A program made the position numbers and the translations under genes. Of a stretch of DNA of 64,000 bases, positions 63,247 to 64,000 are shown in pieces. Position 1 is the stretch's first letter. Each line of letters begins with the position of its first letter. The notes beneath the pieces were generated by a model that worked only from the letters and a program-made list of their open reading frames with translations, had not been told where the DNA came from and made no database searches. Location: positions 84,221-148,220 of the forward strand of contig NZ_JAHKPN010000018.1 of the NCBI RefSeq assembly GCF_018860545.1, given 5' to 3'. The DNA is from Winogradskyella psychrotolerans. GTDB lineage: Bacteria > Bacteroidota > Bacteroidia > Flavobacteriales > Flavobacteriaceae.

Positions 63247-63305
63247 TCGAGCGCAGTCGAGACCTGTTGCTTTGAGAATTTTAAATAGTTCTCGACTGCG
63301 CTCGA
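63247..63305. repeat. Inverted repeat element with TCGAGCGCAGTCGAG arms
   Basis: The arms tcgagcgcagtcgag (63247-63261) and ctcgactgcgctcga (63291-63305) are perfect 15-base reverse complements with a 29-base loop. The core is identical to the element at 58691, with the two arms in the opposite order. It stands between the pump and the PII-like gene. Confidence 0.88.
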
Positions 63306-63328
63306 ACGGACAAGAAAAATAGAAACAA

Positions 63329-63634
63329 ATGAAATTAGTCATAGTTACAGCAGTTGAGCAATATCAAAAGGAGGTTTTAAAACTATTCAAAAAAGCAGAT
63401 ATAGAAAATTTTAGTAGTTCAGAAATTGATGGACATAAAAATGGTTCGTCTTTATTAATGACTTCAAATTGGTTTCCTGTGGAAAAAGGAGGCAACGAAT
63501 CTAGCATGTTCTTTTCGTTTACAGATGATGAACATATCGATGCTTTATTCGAAGCGATAAAAGAATTTAATGAAAACTTAGAAACGAATAACCCTATAAA
63601 AGCGGTTGTGGTTCCTATTGAAAGATTTATATAA
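63329..63634 (+). CDS. PII-like small protein (P-II/DUF3240-like)
   Basis: A 101-residue protein. The start MKLVIVTAVEQYQKEVLKLFKKADIENFS and the pattern of strands and helices, ending in AVVVPIERFI, match the PII-like ferredoxin-fold group often linked to RND pumps and transporters. A Tyr-loop for uridylylation is not seen. A sensing role for the pump is inferred from context. It begins about 90 bases after the pump gene, with a repeat element between. Confidence 0.65.
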   Translation: MKLVIVTAVEQYQKEVLKLFKKADIENFSSSEIDGHKNGSSLLMTSNWFPVEKGGNESSMFFSFTDDEHIDALFEAIKEFNENLETNNPIKAVVVPIERFI

Positions 63635-63652
63635 ATTTAAAAATTAATTAAA

Positions 63653-63859
63653 ATGTTAAATACATATTTTAGAGTTATTGTTGGTGTCATGGTATTATTA
63701 AGCGTTGTGCTTTCTGTATACGTAAGTCCTAATTGGATGTGGTTCACTGTATTTATTGGTGTGAATTTAATTCAGTCTGCTTTTACAAAATGGTGTTTGT
63801 TAGAAACAATTCTTGTAAAACTAGGAGTTAAAAAAGAGGGTGGAAGCTGTTCTGTTTAA
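63653..63859 (+). CDS. DUF2892/YgaP-like small membrane protein
   Basis: A 68-residue protein with two hydrophobic helices (about 5-22 and 28-45) matching the DUF2892 transmembrane unit (LNTYFRVIVGVMVLLS, WFTVFIGVNLIQSAFTKWC). Two further cysteines, one at the end (GGSCSV), are notable. DUF2892 units are often found near rhodanese or thiol proteins. It follows the PII-like gene after 18 bases. Confidence 0.75.
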   Translation: MLNTYFRVIVGVMVLLSVVLSVYVSPNWMWFTVFIGVNLIQSAFTKWCLLETILVKLGVKKEGGSCSV

Positions 63860-63935
63860 AGTACCGAAACTTAAAAGCAGTCGTTTCAATGCATTTGATT
63901 CTTTAGAAATTTTAAGGACAGGAAGTTTATTCTTT

Positions 63936-63998
63936 TTATTGTTTTAACGTAGAATCTAAAAATATAATTTCCAGTGCTGCGTGATTATTCATAAAAAA
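63936..63998 (-). CDS. Possible C-terminal end of a minus-strand gene running off the window
   Basis: On the minus strand an open frame reaches the right edge and stops at 63936-63938. Only about 20 codons are inside the window, so the protein cannot be judged and coding is uncertain. Confidence 0.2.
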   Translation of the reverse strand, partial: FFMNNHAALEIIFLDSTLKQ

Positions 63999-64000
63999 CG

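Overview
The window looks like a chromosomal segment of a marine Bacteroidetes, most likely a Flavobacteriaceae. It is AT-rich, genes mostly lack Shine-Dalgarno sequences, several promoters carry the Bacteroidetes -7 box (TAnnTTTG), and lipoproteins, intergenic repeats and protein families are of flavobacterial type. No tRNA, rRNA, transposase or CRISPR array was seen.

Layout. (1) 0.5-2.6 kb: a Tat-exported alkaline phosphatase and a small YqiA-like esterase. (2) 2.9-12.3 kb: a signalling island with a membrane hybrid-type sensor (four PAS domains plus kinase), a single-domain receiver, a 1626-residue receiver-GAF-PAS6-GAF-sigma54 activator containing three tandem copies of one PAS unit, and two small STAS-like proteins. 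(3) 12.6-17.5 kb: sterol-desaturase-type hydroxylase, SLC13/TrkA-C transporter, outer-membrane phospholipase A and a DUF457 membrane hydrolase. (4) 17.5-25.6 kb: a nonamer tandem repeat region followed by a complete compact V-type ATPase operon (A-B-E-DUF2764-D-I-K). Its ring subunit has the residues of a Na+ site. (5) 26.1-42.3 kb: a small biosynthetic cluster. It holds a degenerate CPBP protein, a methyltransferase, a GNAT acetyltransferase, an ornithine-racemase-like enzyme, a 2232-residue A-PCP-KS-AT-ACP-aminotransferase megasynthase, a C-A-PCP-TE synthetase, a second free thioesterase and an Sfp-type phosphopantetheinyl transferase. The binding-pocket residues suggest a basic amino acid (Lys/Orn), then malonyl-CoA, amination at C3, then glycine.

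(6) 42.3-52.1 kb: a redox and sulfide-handling island. It has a dihaem lipoprotein, thioredoxin, a peroxiredoxin, an MBL-rhodanese persulfide dioxygenase, two methyltransferases, cytochrome bd oxidase and sulfide:quinone oxidoreductase. (7) 52.1-57.0 kb: NAD synthesis, both de novo (nadB, nadA) and salvage (pncA, pncB), on the minus strand. (8) 57.1-63.9 kb: a tripartite RND efflux operon followed by a PII-like protein and a DUF2892 protein.

The most striking regulatory signal is a perfect palindrome GTAAC-N4-GTTAC (one copy has GTGAC) that occurs six times. Each copy lies upstream of a -7 box, which starts 28.5-29.5 bases after the palindrome centre. That is the geometry of class II activation by a CRP/FNR-family regulator. 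The six sites precede the cytochrome/thioredoxin pair, the peroxiredoxin, cydAB, the sulfide:quinone oxidoreductase, the efflux operon, and a stretch of about 170 bases with no ORF that ends in a terminator (a candidate small RNA). This ties regions 6 and 8 into one proposed regulon. The main candidates for new biology are the compact diamino-acid NRPS/PKS cluster and this regulon with its candidate RNA.
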